Program-made: the position numbers and the translations under genes
The notes under the pieces: model-generated
The model's database searches: none
Told to the model about the DNA's origin: nothing
The model's input: the letters and a program-made list of their open reading frames with translations, nothing else
Shown here: piece by piece, positions 51,413-61,037 of the stretch
Layout: each line of letters starts with the position of its first letter
Numbering within the stretch: the first letter of the stretch is position 1
Assembly: GCA_942492375.1 (NCBI GenBank)
Contig: CALOEL010000017.1
Location: 124,001-188,000, forward strand
Length of the DNA: 64,000 nucleotides
Reading direction: 5' to 3'
From: JAHEAO01 sp942492375
GTDB lineage: Bacteria; Pseudomonadota; Alphaproteobacteria; Rhodobacterales; Rhodobacteraceae

Positions 51413-52225
51413 ATGAGACTTCTGTTCCTTGGCGATGTCATGGGCCGCTCCGGCCGGACCGCGGTCGAGTCCCGTCTGCCGCGTCTGCGGGCCGACTGGC
51501 GGCTCGATTTCGTGGTGGTCAATGGCGAGAATGCCAGCAACGGCGCCGGGTTGACCGGCGCCCATGCCAAGCTGCTGCTCGATGCCGGCGCCGATTGCGT
51601 GACGCTTGGCGATCATGCCTTCGACCAGAAGGACATGCTGCAATTCATCGAGTCCGAGCCGCGTCTTTTGCGCCCCCTCAACTACGCCAAGTCCGCCCCC
51701 GGAAAGGGATCGCGGGTGTTCGATGTGGCCGGCGGGCGCAAGATCCTGGTCGCCCAGGTGCTGGGCCAGGTGTTCATGAAACGGCCCTTCGACGATCCAT
51801 TTTCTGCGATCGACGCCGTTCTGCGCGCCCATCCGATGGGCGGGATGGTCAATGCCAGCCTGGTCGACATGCATTGCGAAGCGACCTCCGAGAAGATGGC
51901 GATGGGTCACTGGTGCGACGGACGGGCCAGCGTGGTCGTCGGCACCCACACCCATGTTCCGACCGCCGATGCGATGACGCTGCCGGGCGGCACCGCCTAT
52001 CAGACCGATGCCGGCATGTGCGGCGATTACGATTCGGTCATCGGCATGGACAAGGCCGAACCGCTGCGACGCTTCATCACCGGGATGGGCCGTGAACGCT
52101 TCAGCCCCGCGGCGGGCGAGGCGACGTTGTCCGGCCTTTACGTCGAGATCGACGACAGGACAGGAAAGGCCACCCGCACCGTGATGATCCGCGACGGCGG
52201 GCGGCTAGAGGCTTCCGCGCCGTGA
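51413..52225 (+). CDS. YmdB-type metallophosphoesterase
   Basis: A 270-residue protein of the YmdB/TIGR00282 metallophosphoesterase family. Metal motifs are LFLGDVMGRSGR near the start, VNGENASNGAG (Asn-His pair region) near 34-44, TLGDHAFDQKD near 63-73 and the later GTHTHVPTADA near 177-187. YmdB acts on cyclic nucleotides or phosphoesters in other bacteria; the substrate here is unknown. The next gene overlaps its stop. Confidence 0.92.
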   Translation: MRLLFLGDVMGRSGRTAVESRLPRLRADWRLDFVVVNGENASNGAGLTGAHAKLLLDAGADCVTLGDHAFDQKDMLQFIESEPRLLRPLNYAKSAPGKGSRVFDVAGGRKILVAQVLGQVFMKRPFDDPFSAIDAVLRAHPMGGMVNASLVDMHCEATSEKMAMGHWCDGRASVVVGTHTHVPTADAMTLPGGTAYQTDAGMCGDYDSVIGMDKAEPLRRFITGMGRERFSPAAGEATLSGLYVEIDDRTGKATRTVMIRDGGRLEASAP

Positions 52226-53178
52226 CAGGCCGATGGGCGCTGCTGGGCGCGCTCGTCGCATTGGGGGCCGCCTGGGGCGCGACGCAGCCGATGATGAAGA
52301 TCGCGGTATCGGACGGCTATCGCCATTTCGGCCTGATCTTCTGGCAATTCGTGATCGGCGCGCTGTTCCTCGGCATCATCAACCTGATCCGCCGCCGGCC
52401 CCTGCCGCTGGGACGCCCGCATTGCGGCTTTACCATGGTCATCGCGCTGATCGGCACAGTGCTGCCGAATACGGCCTCCTATACGAGGCCGCGCGCATCA
52501 CCTGCCCGGCGGGCGTCATGTCGATCATCATGTCCACGGTGCCGATGTTGGCGTTTCCGATCGCGCTCCTGATGGGCACTGGAGCGCTTCAGGCTGGAGC
52601 GGCTCGCTGGGGCTGATCGTTGGCCTTGTCGGGATCGTCGCTGCTGATCGTGCCGGAGGCGAGCCTGCCGGACCGCGGATGGCGGCCTTCGTCCCGCTGG
52701 CGCTGGCGCACCGGTCTTCTACGCGGCTCGAGGGCAATATCGTCGTCGAAATGGGGCACCGGCGGGCTGTGGCCGCATGCAGGCGCTGCTCGGGGCCTCG
52801 CTGGTCGGCATCGTGCTGACCGCGCCGCTCGCGGTGCTATCGGGCACCTGGATCCCGCCCCATGCCGATCTGACCGGCCCCGACATCGCGCTGATCCTGT
52901 CCTCGGCGATCCACGCCCTGGCCTATGCCGGCTATGTTTGGCTGGTCGGGCGGTCGGGCAGCGTCTTTGCCGCGCAGGTCTCCTATCTGGTTACCGCCTT
53001 CGGCATCTTCTGGGCCATGCTGATCCTGTCGGAAAGCTATTCCGGCTGGATCTGGCTGGCGCTCGCGGTGATCTTCGCGGGGCTTTTCCTAGTGCAGCCG
53101 CGCCCCGCGACAGCGCTTGCGGCCTCCACGCCGCTGCCCCATGATGCGGGACCGGAACCGACGCGGGGAGCGCGATGA
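52222..53178 (+). pseudogene. DMT/EamA-family transporter, multiply frameshifted
   Basis: The start MTGRWALLGALVALGAAWGA is an EamA transporter N-terminus overlapping the upstream stop. The frame shifts near 52480 (extra AT in TCCTATACG). After that, recognisable pieces occur in different frames: YEAARITCPAGVMSII, LERFRLERLAGLIVG-like, a VPEASLPDRG piece, then MQALLGASLVGIVLTAP to 53178. Fitting the family requires changes near 52578, 52608, 52640, 52678, 52706, 52727, 52748 and 52775, mostly single-base insertions. The last piece is unbroken for 133 residues. Protein similarity is kept between indels, which argues for sequence error or very recent damage. Confidence 0.72.
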
Positions 53179-54965
53179 TAGAGCTTGGACTCTCGGACAT
53201 GACGATGGCCCTGCTCGGTCTCGCCCTCATCATCGGGATGTTCGTTCTCTTCGTATCGGAACGCTATCCCGCAGAGGTGGTGGCGATCTTCGGCGCGGCG
53301 CTGATGCTTGTTTTCGGCATGCTGCCCTACGATGCCGCGCTTGTCGTGCTCTCCAACCCCGCGCCGTGGACGATCATCGCGATGTTCCTGATCATGGGCG
53401 GCGCTGGTGCGCACCGGGGCGCTCGAATGGCTGACCCAGCTGGCCGAGACGCGCGCCCGAGCCGGCCGCGCTGACGCTGATCATCCTGCTCGGCCTTGGT
53501 CGTGTTGCCATCGGGTCGGCGGTGATGAACAACACGCCCGTGGTGGTGGTGATGATCCCGGTGTTCGTCCAGATCGCGCGGACCATGGGCATTCCGGCGT
53601 CGAAAATGCTCATCCCGCTAAGCTATTCGGCGATCCTTGGCGGCACGATCACCCTGATCGGGACCTCGACCAACCTGCTGGTCGATGGTGTGGCGCGGGC
53701 CGAGGGGCTCGAGCCGTTCACCATCTTTGAGGTGACGCCGCTGGCCGTGGTGCTGGTGATCTGGGGCATGGTCTATCTGGCGCTGATCGGGCCGCGCCTG
53801 CTGCCGGACCGCGACAGTCCATGGCGGATATGCTGCTCAGCGACCGCCGCAAGATGAAATTCTTCACCGAGGCCGTGATCCCGCCGGATTGCAACCTGAT
53901 CGGGCGCGAGGTGCACGAGGTGCGACCTCTTCAAGCGCGAGGGCGTGCGGCTGATCGACGTGGTGCGCGGCGATGCCTCGTTGCGGCGCAACCTGAAGGG
54001 CGTGGAGCTGGCAGGTCGGCGACCGGGTGGTGTTGCGCACCGAGATGGCCGAACTGCTGGGCCTGCAGCAGAACAAGGACGTCCGCATGGTGGACGAACT
54101 GACCTCGGTGCAGACCACGACGGTCGAGGTGCTGATCACGCCGGGCTGCCGGATGGTCGGGCGCTCGCTCGGCTCGATGCGGCTGCGCCGCCGTTATGGT
54201 GTCTATCCGCTGGCGGTGCACCGGCGGAACCAGAATATCGGCCGGCAGCTTGACGATCTGGTGGTGCGCGTCGGCGACACGCTGCTTCTGGAAGGCGCGC
54301 CCGAGGATATCGAACGCCTGGCCGTGGACATGGAGCTTGTCGACATCTCGCATCCGGCCGTTCGCGCCTATCGCCGCAGCCAGGCGCCCATCGCGATCGG
54401 CGTTCTGGTCGGCGTCGTGGTGCTGTCGGCGCTGGGCGTGGCCCCGATCCTTGCCTTGGCGGTCGTCGGCGTCGCGGTGATCTTCCTTGCCCGCTGCATC
54501 GACGCCGAGGAGGCCTTTTCCTTCGTCGAGGGCCGGCTTCTGGCGCTCATTTTCGCGATGCTGGCGGTGGGCGTCGGGCTGGAGCATGTCGGCACTGTCG
54601 GCCTGATCGTCGATACGGTCGGGCCCTATCTCGCGGGCCTGCCCCCCTTCGTGGTGATCCTGGTGATCTATCTGCTCGCCTCCACCCTGACCGAGCTTGT
54701 GTCGAACAACGCAGTCGGCGTGATCTTCGCGCCGATCGCGATCGAACTGGGCCATGCGCTCGGCCTCGATCCGCGACCGCTGGTCGTCGCGGTGATGTTC
54801 GCCGCCTCCGCCGCCTTCGCCACCCCGATCGGCTACCAGACGAACATGCTGGTCTACGGCCCCGGCGGCTACAAGTTCACCGATTACATGCGGGTCGGAA
54901 TTCCGCTCAACATCATGCTCGGGATATCCGCCAGCCTGCTGATCCCGTTCTTCTGGCCGGTCTAG
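53175..54965 (+). pseudogene. SLC13-family permease with TrkA-C domains, multiply frameshifted
   Basis: A permease of the SLC13/DASS type with two cytosolic RCK/TrkA-C regulatory domains. Start MIELGLSDMTMALLGLALII at 53175. Frame breaks are near 53400, 53464, 53818, 53921 and 54011; between them the expected motifs appear (VMNNTPVVVVMIPVFVQIAR, 'ILGGTITLIGTSTNLLVDG', SDRRKMKFFTE, a RLIDVVRGD element). The final 312-residue frame (54027-54965) is intact with both TrkA-C parts and the last helices. The gene 55355-57136 is its intact paralogue. Indels without substitutions suggest error or recent damage. Confidence 0.78.
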
Positions 54966-54969
54966 CGTC

Positions 54970-55293
54970 GTGCGGCCCGTCCTCCTCTGCCTCCTGCTGT
55001 CCGCCTGCGGCGCGACCGCGACGGGCACCGGGCCGGCCGGACCGGCCGCGCCGCAGCGCGCGCTGCTCTATCCGGTCGGGCTGACCCTGCTGATGTCGGA
55101 CAGGTCGCTCTGTGTGGGGCATCGCCCGGGCCGGGCCCGCGACTGGACCGGCCAGCTCTCCGGCTGCCCGCATCTTCTGGACTACCGGGTGCAGGGCTCC
55201 GATCCGGCGATTTCGCGGCTCGAACTGCGCCCCGGCGCGGCGGGCAACACTCCCACCGTCTCTGTCGCCGGTCAGGTCTTCACCGCCCCCTGA
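54970..55293 (+). CDS. Small lipoprotein
   Basis: A 107-residue putative lipoprotein from GTG 54970: MRPVLLCLLLSACGATATGT, with lipobox LSAC, Cys13. The mature part is Gly/Pro/Arg-rich with two further Cys and no known domain. The gene begins 4 bases after the SLC13 stop on the same strand and converges with the second SLC13 gene. A genuine gene is likely because the signal peptide is clean. Confidence 0.55.
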   Translation: MRPVLLCLLLSACGATATGTGPAGPAAPQRALLYPVGLTLLMSDRSLCVGHRPGRARDWTGQLSGCPHLLDYRVQGSDPAISRLELRPGAAGNTPTVSVAGQVFTAP

Positions 55294-55354
55294 TCTTCAT
55301 TGTCTCGCAAATATCCCCGCCGGAGGCCGCGCGCGCCACAGGCGCGTGCGCATT

Positions 55355-57136
55355 CTAGAGCGGCCAGAACACCAGGATCGACGGCACCGAAACCGCCACC
55401 ACCAGCACCTCCAGCGGCAGGCCCATGCGCCAGTAATCCCCGAAGCGGTAGCCGCCGGGTCCGAGGATCAGCGTGTTGTTCTTGTGGCCGATCGGCGTCA
55501 GGAACGCGCAGGAGGCCGCGACCGCCACCGCCATCAGGAACGGATCGGGCGAAACATTCAGGCTCTCGGCCATCTGGATGCCGACCGGCGCCGCCACGAT
55601 GGTCGTCGCGGTGTTGTTCAGCACGTCCGACAACGTCATCGTGACGACCATCAGCACCGTCAGGATCGCCCAGGCCGGCATCCCTTGCGTGACGCCGACC
55701 AGACCGCCGGCGATCAGCTCGGTCCCGCCCGAGGTTTCCAGCGCCGCGCCAAGCGGGATCATCGAGCCCAGCAGCACCACGACCGGCCATTCGACATGGG
55801 TATAGATCTCGGACAGGGGCACGATCCGGGTCAGCGCATAGCCGATGACCACGATGCCGAGCGCGATGGGCAGGTAGATCCAGCCCAGGCTCGCCGCCGC
55901 CACCGCCGCGCCGAACAGGCCGATGGCCAGCCAGACCTTGCGGTGCTCGGTCACCGCCAGACCGCGATCGGCCAGGGGCAGACATCCCAGCCAGTCCACG
56001 ACATCGTCGGCCTGTTCCTTCGGCGCCAGCAGCAACAGGATATCGCCGGGATGGATCACCGTCTTGCGAAGCTGCTTATGCATCCGCTTGCCTTGCCGCG
56101 ATATCCCCATCAGAACCGTCCGCCGCCGCCATGACAGGCCGATCGCCTGCGCGGTCTTGCCGTTGATCCGCGACGCCTCCGTCACGACGCATTCGACGAC
56201 CCTCAGGCCCTCGCCTTCGGCCTGCAGCATGTCCTCGCGTTCCCGGTCCGAAAAATCCAGCGACAGCGCCGCGCGGTATTCGTCCAGCGCATCCGGCGTG
56301 GCTTCCAGAACAAGCGTGTCGCCGGCCTCGAGTTTGGTGTTGCGCTGCGTGCCATAGCGCCGCTCGCCGCCGCGCACCAGGCCGAGGATCGCGACGTCGT
56401 TCTTCTCGGCGGTCTCGTAAAGCTCGTTCAGGCGCTTGCCGACATGCTTGCTGTCTTCCGGGATCGTCAGTTCCGCGATGTACTGCGCGATATCGTCCAA
56501 TCCCGATGCCGACGCGTCCGCATCCGCCTGATGCGGGATCAGCCGCCAGCCGACCAGCGCCACGAAGACGAGCCCCGCCAGCGCCGTCACCGCCCCGACC
56601 GGCGCGAAATCGAACATCGCGAAGGGCGCGCCAAGCGCGTCCTCGCGGATTGCCGCGATGATGATGTTGGGCGGGGTGCCGATCAGCGTTGCCATGCCGC
56701 CCAGGATCGTCGCGAAGGACAGCGGCATCAGCGACAGCCCCGGTGTGCGTCCCGCCTTGCGCGAGGTCTGGATGTCGACCGGCATCAAGAGCGCCAGCGC
56801 CGCCACGTTGTTCATGAAGGCCGACAGGACGCCGCCGACCGCGCCCATGATCGCGATATGGGCGCCAAGTCCGCGCGCGCTGTCGACCAGGGTCCGCGTG
56901 ATCAGGAACACCGCGCCCGAGCGGACCAGCCCGCCCGAAACGATCAGCACCAGCGCCACGATCAGCGTCGCCGGATGGCCGAAACCGCTGAATGCCTGAT
57001 CGACCGGAACGACCCCGAGCACCACGCCCGCCATCAGCGCGGCGAAGGCGATCAGGTCATAGCGGAACCGCCCCCAGATCAGCAGGGCGAAGACGGTGCC
57101 GAACAGCAGGAAGAGGATGATCTGATCGGTCGTCAC
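55355..57136 (-). CDS. SLC13-family permease with TrkA-C domains
   Basis: A 593-residue inner-membrane transporter of the SLC13/DASS (CitT-like) superfamily. It has an N-terminal helical half with NNVAALALLMPV near 110, the loop TLIGTPPNIIIA near 150, two cytosolic TrkA-C domains between about 205 and 390 (KHVGKRLNELYETAE, LVLEATPDALDEYRA), and a C-terminal half with LNNTATTIVAAPVGIQ. GTG 57136 follows GGAGG and fits the family start (MTTDQIILFLLFG). Substrate (dicarboxylate, sulfate or other) unknown. It is convergent with the small lipoprotein gene. Confidence 0.9.
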   Translation of the reverse strand: MTTDQIILFLLFGTVFALLIWGRFRYDLIAFAALMAGVVLGVVPVDQAFSGFGHPATLIVALVLIVSGGLVRSGAVFLITRTLVDSARGLGAHIAIMGAVGGVLSAFMNNVAALALLMPVDIQTSRKAGRTPGLSLMPLSFATILGGMATLIGTPPNIIIAAIREDALGAPFAMFDFAPVGAVTALAGLVFVALVGWRLIPHQADADASASGLDDIAQYIAELTIPEDSKHVGKRLNELYETAEKNDVAILGLVRGGERRYGTQRNTKLEAGDTLVLEATPDALDEYRAALSLDFSDREREDMLQAEGEGLRVVECVVTEASRINGKTAQAIGLSWRRRTVLMGISRQGKRMHKQLRKTVIHPGDILLLLAPKEQADDVVDWLGCLPLADRGLAVTEHRKVWLAIGLFGAAVAAASLGWIYLPIALGIVVIGYALTRIVPLSEIYTHVEWPVVVLLGSMIPLGAALETSGGTELIAGGLVGVTQGMPAWAILTVLMVVTMTLSDVLNNTATTIVAAPVGIQMAESLNVSPDPFLMAVAVAASCAFLTPIGHKNNTLILGPGGYRFGDYWRMGLPLEVLVVAVSVPSILVFWPL

Positions 57137-57268
57137 GCTTGCCTCCGGAACTGGTCGCAGCAGCCAAGCGGATTGCCGCGCCGATTGCAACGCCCCGCGG
57201 GTCTTGCGGCGGGGGCGATCGGTGACATATAGAGGCGCAATGCCGAAATCACTGATGGGAACAGGGCT

Positions 57269-58009
57269 ATGGCGGGCCATTCGAAATGGGCGAACATCCA
57301 GCACCGCAAGGGCCGGCAGGACAAGTTGCGCGCCAAACTCTTCTCGAAGCTCTCGAAAGAGATCACGGTCGCCGCGAAGATGGGCGATCCCGATCCCGAC
57401 AAGAACCCGCGCCTGCGGCTGGCGGTCAAGGAGGCACGGTCCAATTCCGTGCCGAAGGACGTGATCGACCGCGCGATCAAGAAAAGCCAGGGCGGCGACG
57501 CCGAGAACTACGACGAGATCCGCTATGAAGGCTACGGCCCGAACGGCATCGCCGTGATCGTCGAGGCGATGACCGACAACCGCAACCGCACCGCCTCGAA
57601 CGTCCGGTCGACCTTCACCAAGAACGGCGGCAATCTGGGCGAGACCGGCTCGGTCTCGTTCATGTTCGACCGCAAGGGCGAGATCATGTACCCCGCCGAT
57701 GCCGCCGATGCCGACGCGGTGATGATGGCCGCGATCGAGGCGGGCGCCGAGGATGTCGAAAGCGACGAGGAAGGTCATTGGATCTACTGCGCCGATACCG
57801 AGCTCAACGAAGTGTCCGCCGCGCTTGAGACGTCCTTGGGCGAATCCGAGACCACCAAGCTGATCTGGAAGCCGCAGACCGTGACCGAGGTCGATCTGGA
57901 GACCGCGCAGAAGGTGATGAAGCTGATCGAGGCGCTCGAGGACGATGACGACGTCCAGAACGTGACCGCGAATATCGACGTGCCCGAAGAGGTGGCGGCG
58001 CAGCTCTAG
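57269..58009 (+). CDS. YebC/PmpR-family protein
   Basis: A 246-residue YebC protein; members are transcription regulators, and some relieve ribosome stalling at proline runs. It begins MAGHSKWANIQHRKGRQDK, the unmistakable N-terminus, then 'IDRAIKKSQGGDAENYDEIRYEGYGP' region and NVRSTFTKNGGNLGE, and an acidic C-terminus. It stands alone with a normal start. Confidence 0.96.
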   Translation: MAGHSKWANIQHRKGRQDKLRAKLFSKLSKEITVAAKMGDPDPDKNPRLRLAVKEARSNSVPKDVIDRAIKKSQGGDAENYDEIRYEGYGPNGIAVIVEAMTDNRNRTASNVRSTFTKNGGNLGETGSVSFMFDRKGEIMYPADAADADAVMMAAIEAGAEDVESDEEGHWIYCADTELNEVSAALETSLGESETTKLIWKPQTVTEVDLETAQKVMKLIEALEDDDDVQNVTANIDVPEEVAAQL

Positions 58010-58063
58010 CCTGGCGCGCCTGGCCCCCTTGTGCCTGCCGCAGCGATCGGGTCATCTGCCGCC

Positions 58064-58966
58064 ATGACCATTCGCGCCGACCGTCCGCTTGCCGGAATTC
58101 TCTGGATGCTGGCCAGCGGGCTCAGCTTTGTCGGCGTGACCGGCATCGTGCGCTATCTCGGCACCGATCTGCCGGCGGTGCAGAATGCCTTCATGCGCTT
58201 CGCCTTCGGTCTGCTGTTCCTGATGCCGACGCTGGTTCCGGCGCTGCGGGCGGGCTTCGTTGCGGGGGCGGGGCCGCTGTTTCTCTGGCGCGGGACGCTG
58301 CATACCCTGGCGGTGACGCTGTGGTTCTTCGCGATGGCGCGTATCCCGGTCGCCGAGGTGACGGCGATCGGTTATCTCAACCCGATCGTCGTGACGATCG
58401 GTGCAGCCGTCATCTTCGGAGAGCGTCTGGCGTTTCGCCGCGTGCTGGCCATCGCCGTGGCGCTGGCCGGCGCGATCGTCGTGCTTCGGCCGGGGGTCAG
58501 GCTGGTCGAGCCGGGGCACCTGGCGCAGCTTGGCGCGGCGATCTGTTTCGGTGTCTCCTATCTCTTCGCGAAGCGGCTGTCGGGCCTTGCGCCCGCGGGC
58601 GCGGTCGTGGCGATGCTGTCGCTGACGGTGACGATCGGCCTTGCGCCGTTCGCCGTCGCCGTCTGGGTGCCGCCCTCGCTGGGGCAGTGCGCCTGGCTGG
58701 CCCTCGTCGCGGTGCTTGCGACCAGCGGGCATTACTGCATGACCCGCGCCTTCGCGGACGCGCCGCTGACGGTGACGCAACCCGTCACCTTCCTGCAGCT
58801 TGTCTGGGCAACGCTGCTGGGCGCGCTGGTGTTCGATGAAGGCGTCGATCCCTACGTTCTGTTGGGCGGCGGCATGATCATCGCGGCGATCAGCTATATC
58901 ACCCTGCGCGAGGCGCAGCTGCGCCGCCGCCCGGTGACGCCCCCGGTCAACGCGGCGAAGCTTTGA
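58064..58966 (+). CDS. EamA/DMT-family transporter
   Basis: A 300-residue inner-membrane protein of the drug/metabolite transporter superfamily with ten predicted helices in two EamA repeats ('VAEVTAIGYLNPIVVTIGAA' and the second near 'LTVTQPVTFLQLVWATLLGA'). ATG 58064 chosen over the upstream in-frame ATG because the preceding 11 residues are not family-like. Substrate unknown. A perfect palindrome lies 16 bases after its stop, between it and choV. Confidence 0.88.
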   Translation: MTIRADRPLAGILWMLASGLSFVGVTGIVRYLGTDLPAVQNAFMRFAFGLLFLMPTLVPALRAGFVAGAGPLFLWRGTLHTLAVTLWFFAMARIPVAEVTAIGYLNPIVVTIGAAVIFGERLAFRRVLAIAVALAGAIVVLRPGVRLVEPGHLAQLGAAICFGVSYLFAKRLSGLAPAGAVVAMLSLTVTIGLAPFAVAVWVPPSLGQCAWLALVAVLATSGHYCMTRAFADAPLTVTQPVTFLQLVWATLLGALVFDEGVDPYVLLGGGMIIAAISYITLREAQLRRRPVTPPVNAAKL

Positions 58967-58981
58967 GCCGCGGGGCGCAGG

Positions 58982-58999
58982 TGTTTCGCATGCGAAACA
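58982..58999. repeat. 18-base perfect palindrome between EamA gene and choV
   Basis: TGTTTCGCATGCGAAACA reads the same on both strands without a spacer. It lies 16 bases past the EamA gene stop and about 115 bases past the choV end, both convergent. No T-run follows, so an ordinary terminator is unlikely. A dyad for a homodimeric regulator, or a terminator with an unusual shape, are the alternatives. Confidence 0.5.
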
Positions 59000-59113
59000 T
59001 TTCCGGCCAAGCCATTGAGATCGGGGCGGAAAGCCAACGCCTCGCCGGAAATTAAGACGACGCCCGCAACATTATGATTTCGTTAAGAAAATCCGCCTGC
59101 CGACAGCCTGTGC

Positions 59114-60139
59114 CTAGCTGCCGCGCGGGTCCAGCAGACGCGTCAGTACGGTGTCCTTGGTAACCTGACCCAGCAATTTCCCGTCCTCGACCACGCCGAT
59201 CGGCCTGCCGTTGGCGCGGACACGTTCCATCACGTTCTGGATCATCTCGTCCGGGCCGACCGACTCGGCCGGGCTGTCCGTGGTCGGCTCCATCACGTCG
59301 CGCGCGCAGAGCACGCCGAGCGGGTTCATATGCGCCACGAAATCCGCCACATACTCGTTTGCCGGATTGGTGAAGATATCGCGCGGCGTGCCGCATTGCA
59401 CGATCCGCCCGCCCTCCATGATGGCGATGCGGTTGCCCAGCTTGAAGGCTTCGTCGAGATCGTGGCTGACGAAGATGATCGTGCGCTGCAATTTCTGCTG
59501 CAGGTCCAGCAATTCGTCCTGCAGCCGCGCCCGGATCAGCGGGTCGAGCGCGGAAAACGGTTCGTCCATCAAGAGGATCGGCGCATCGGTGGCAAAGGCG
59601 CGGGCGAGGCCGACGCGCTGCTGCATGCCGCCGGAAAGCTCGCCGACCTTGCGATCGGCCCAATCGGCCAGGCCGACCAGCTTCAGCTGTTCCGAGACCT
59701 TTTCCTCTCGCTCCGTCTTCGGCATGCCGCCAAGTTCCAGCCCCAGGCCCACATTCTCGGCGACGGTGCGCCACGGCAGCAGGCCGAACTGCTGGAACAC
59801 CATCGCGATCGTGTTCAGCCGCAGCTTGCGCAGAGTCGCCCTGCCGGCATGGGTGACCGAGGTCATGCCGTCCCTCGTCTTCACCCGGACCTCGCCGCGC
59901 GCGACCGGATTGAGCCCGTTGACCGCGCGCAGAAGCGTGGACTTGCCGGAACCCGACAGGCCCATCAGCACCAGGATCTCGCCGTCGCCGACATCCAGCG
60001 TGCAGTCATGGACGCCCAGAACCTGACCGGTCTCGGTCTGGATCTCTTCCCGGCTCTGGCCCTTGTCCATCAGCGGCAGCGCGGTGTCGGGCTTCTCGCC
60101 GAACACGATGGAAACATTATCGAACTCGACCGCGCTCAT
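59114..60139 (-). CDS. choV: Choline/betaine ABC transporter ATP-binding protein
   Basis: A 341-residue ABC ATPase of the ProV/ChoV type with an extended N-terminal part (GQSREEIQTETGQVLGVHD). Walker A is GLSGSGKS near 59-66, the signature is LSGGMQQR near 169-176, Walker B is LLMDEP near 190-195, and the switch His is in SHDLDEA. The C-terminal 80 residues resemble a CBS pair used for osmotic control. Its start overlaps choW by 4 bases. It powers uptake of choline or betaine. Confidence 0.9.
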   Translation of the reverse strand: MSAVEFDNVSIVFGEKPDTALPLMDKGQSREEIQTETGQVLGVHDCTLDVGDGEILVLMGLSGSGKSTLLRAVNGLNPVARGEVRVKTRDGMTSVTHAGRATLRKLRLNTIAMVFQQFGLLPWRTVAENVGLGLELGGMPKTEREEKVSEQLKLVGLADWADRKVGELSGGMQQRVGLARAFATDAPILLMDEPFSALDPLIRARLQDELLDLQQKLQRTIIFVSHDLDEAFKLGNRIAIMEGGRIVQCGTPRDIFTNPANEYVADFVAHMNPLGVLCARDVMEPTTDSPAESVGPDEMIQNVMERVRANGRPIGVVEDGKLLGQVTKDTVLTRLLDPRGS

Positions 60140-60969
60140 TTGCGTTCCACCCGAAGCATGCGGTCAAGCATGATCGCGACCACGACGATGACGAAACCGC
60201 TTTCGAAGCCGAGCGCGGTGTTGACCTGGTTCAGCGCCCGCACCACCGGCACGCCCAACCCGTCGGCACCGACCAGCGCCGCGATCACCACCATCGAGAG
60301 CGACAGCATGATCGTCTGGTTCAGCCCGGCCATGATCTGCGGCAGCGCATAGGGCAGCTCGACCTTCCAGAGCGTCTGGCGCGGCGTCCCGCCGAAGGCC
60401 TGCGAGGCTTCCAGCAAGGGCTGCGGAGTGGAACTAATGCCCAGATGGGTCAGCCGGATCGGTGCCGGCAGCACGAAGATGACCGTCGCGATCAGCCCCG
60501 GCACCATGCCGATGCCGAAGAAGACGATGGCCGGGATCAGGTAGACGAAGGTCGGCAGCGTCTGCATCAGGTCCAGAACCGGCCGCATCCACCGGTAAAG
60601 CCGGGGGCGGTGCGCGGCCGCGATCCCGATCGGAACGCCGATGGCCATACAGACCACGCAGGCCGACAGCACCAGCGTCAGGCTTTCGGTGGTCTCTTCC
60701 CAATAGCCCTGGTTGAGGATGAAGAGAAAACCGAGCAGGATCAGAAGGCAGGTTTTCCATGACCGTTGCAGCAGCCATGTCAGCCCGACGAAAAACGCGA
60801 CGATGAAAAGCGGGTGCGGCGTCTGGAGCACCCAGAGCACGCCGTTGATCAGCGCCTCCATCGCATCGGCCAGAAGGTCGAAGAAGACCCCGAGATTGTC
60901 CTGCAGCCAGTCGAATGCCTGTTTGGCGGTTCGGCCGATGGGAATCTTGGTATCGGTCAGCCAATCCAT
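60136..60969 (-). CDS. choW: Choline/betaine ABC transporter permease
   Basis: A 277-residue ProW/ChoW-type permease with about six to seven helices and the cytoplasmic EAA-like loop (LLEASQAFGGTPRQTLWKVE) near residue 190-209. The N-terminal 'KQAFDWLQDNLGVFFD' stretch is typical of the branch. It is coupled to choV by a 4-base overlap. The gst gene lies between its start and choX, so it probably has its own promoter or is read through. Confidence 0.92.
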   Translation of the reverse strand: MDWLTDTKIPIGRTAKQAFDWLQDNLGVFFDLLADAMEALINGVLWVLQTPHPLFIVAFFVGLTWLLQRSWKTCLLILLGFLFILNQGYWEETTESLTLVLSACVVCMAIGVPIGIAAAHRPRLYRWMRPVLDLMQTLPTFVYLIPAIVFFGIGMVPGLIATVIFVLPAPIRLTHLGISSTPQPLLEASQAFGGTPRQTLWKVELPYALPQIMAGLNQTIMLSLSMVVIAALVGADGLGVPVVRALNQVNTALGFESGFVIVVVAIMLDRMLRVERK

Positions 60970-61037
60970 CGCGTCGGTCCCCCGTTGCCGAATCCGTCCT
61001 CGGATGCGATCGTTGCCGCATCCGGGCAGAGGCGATC

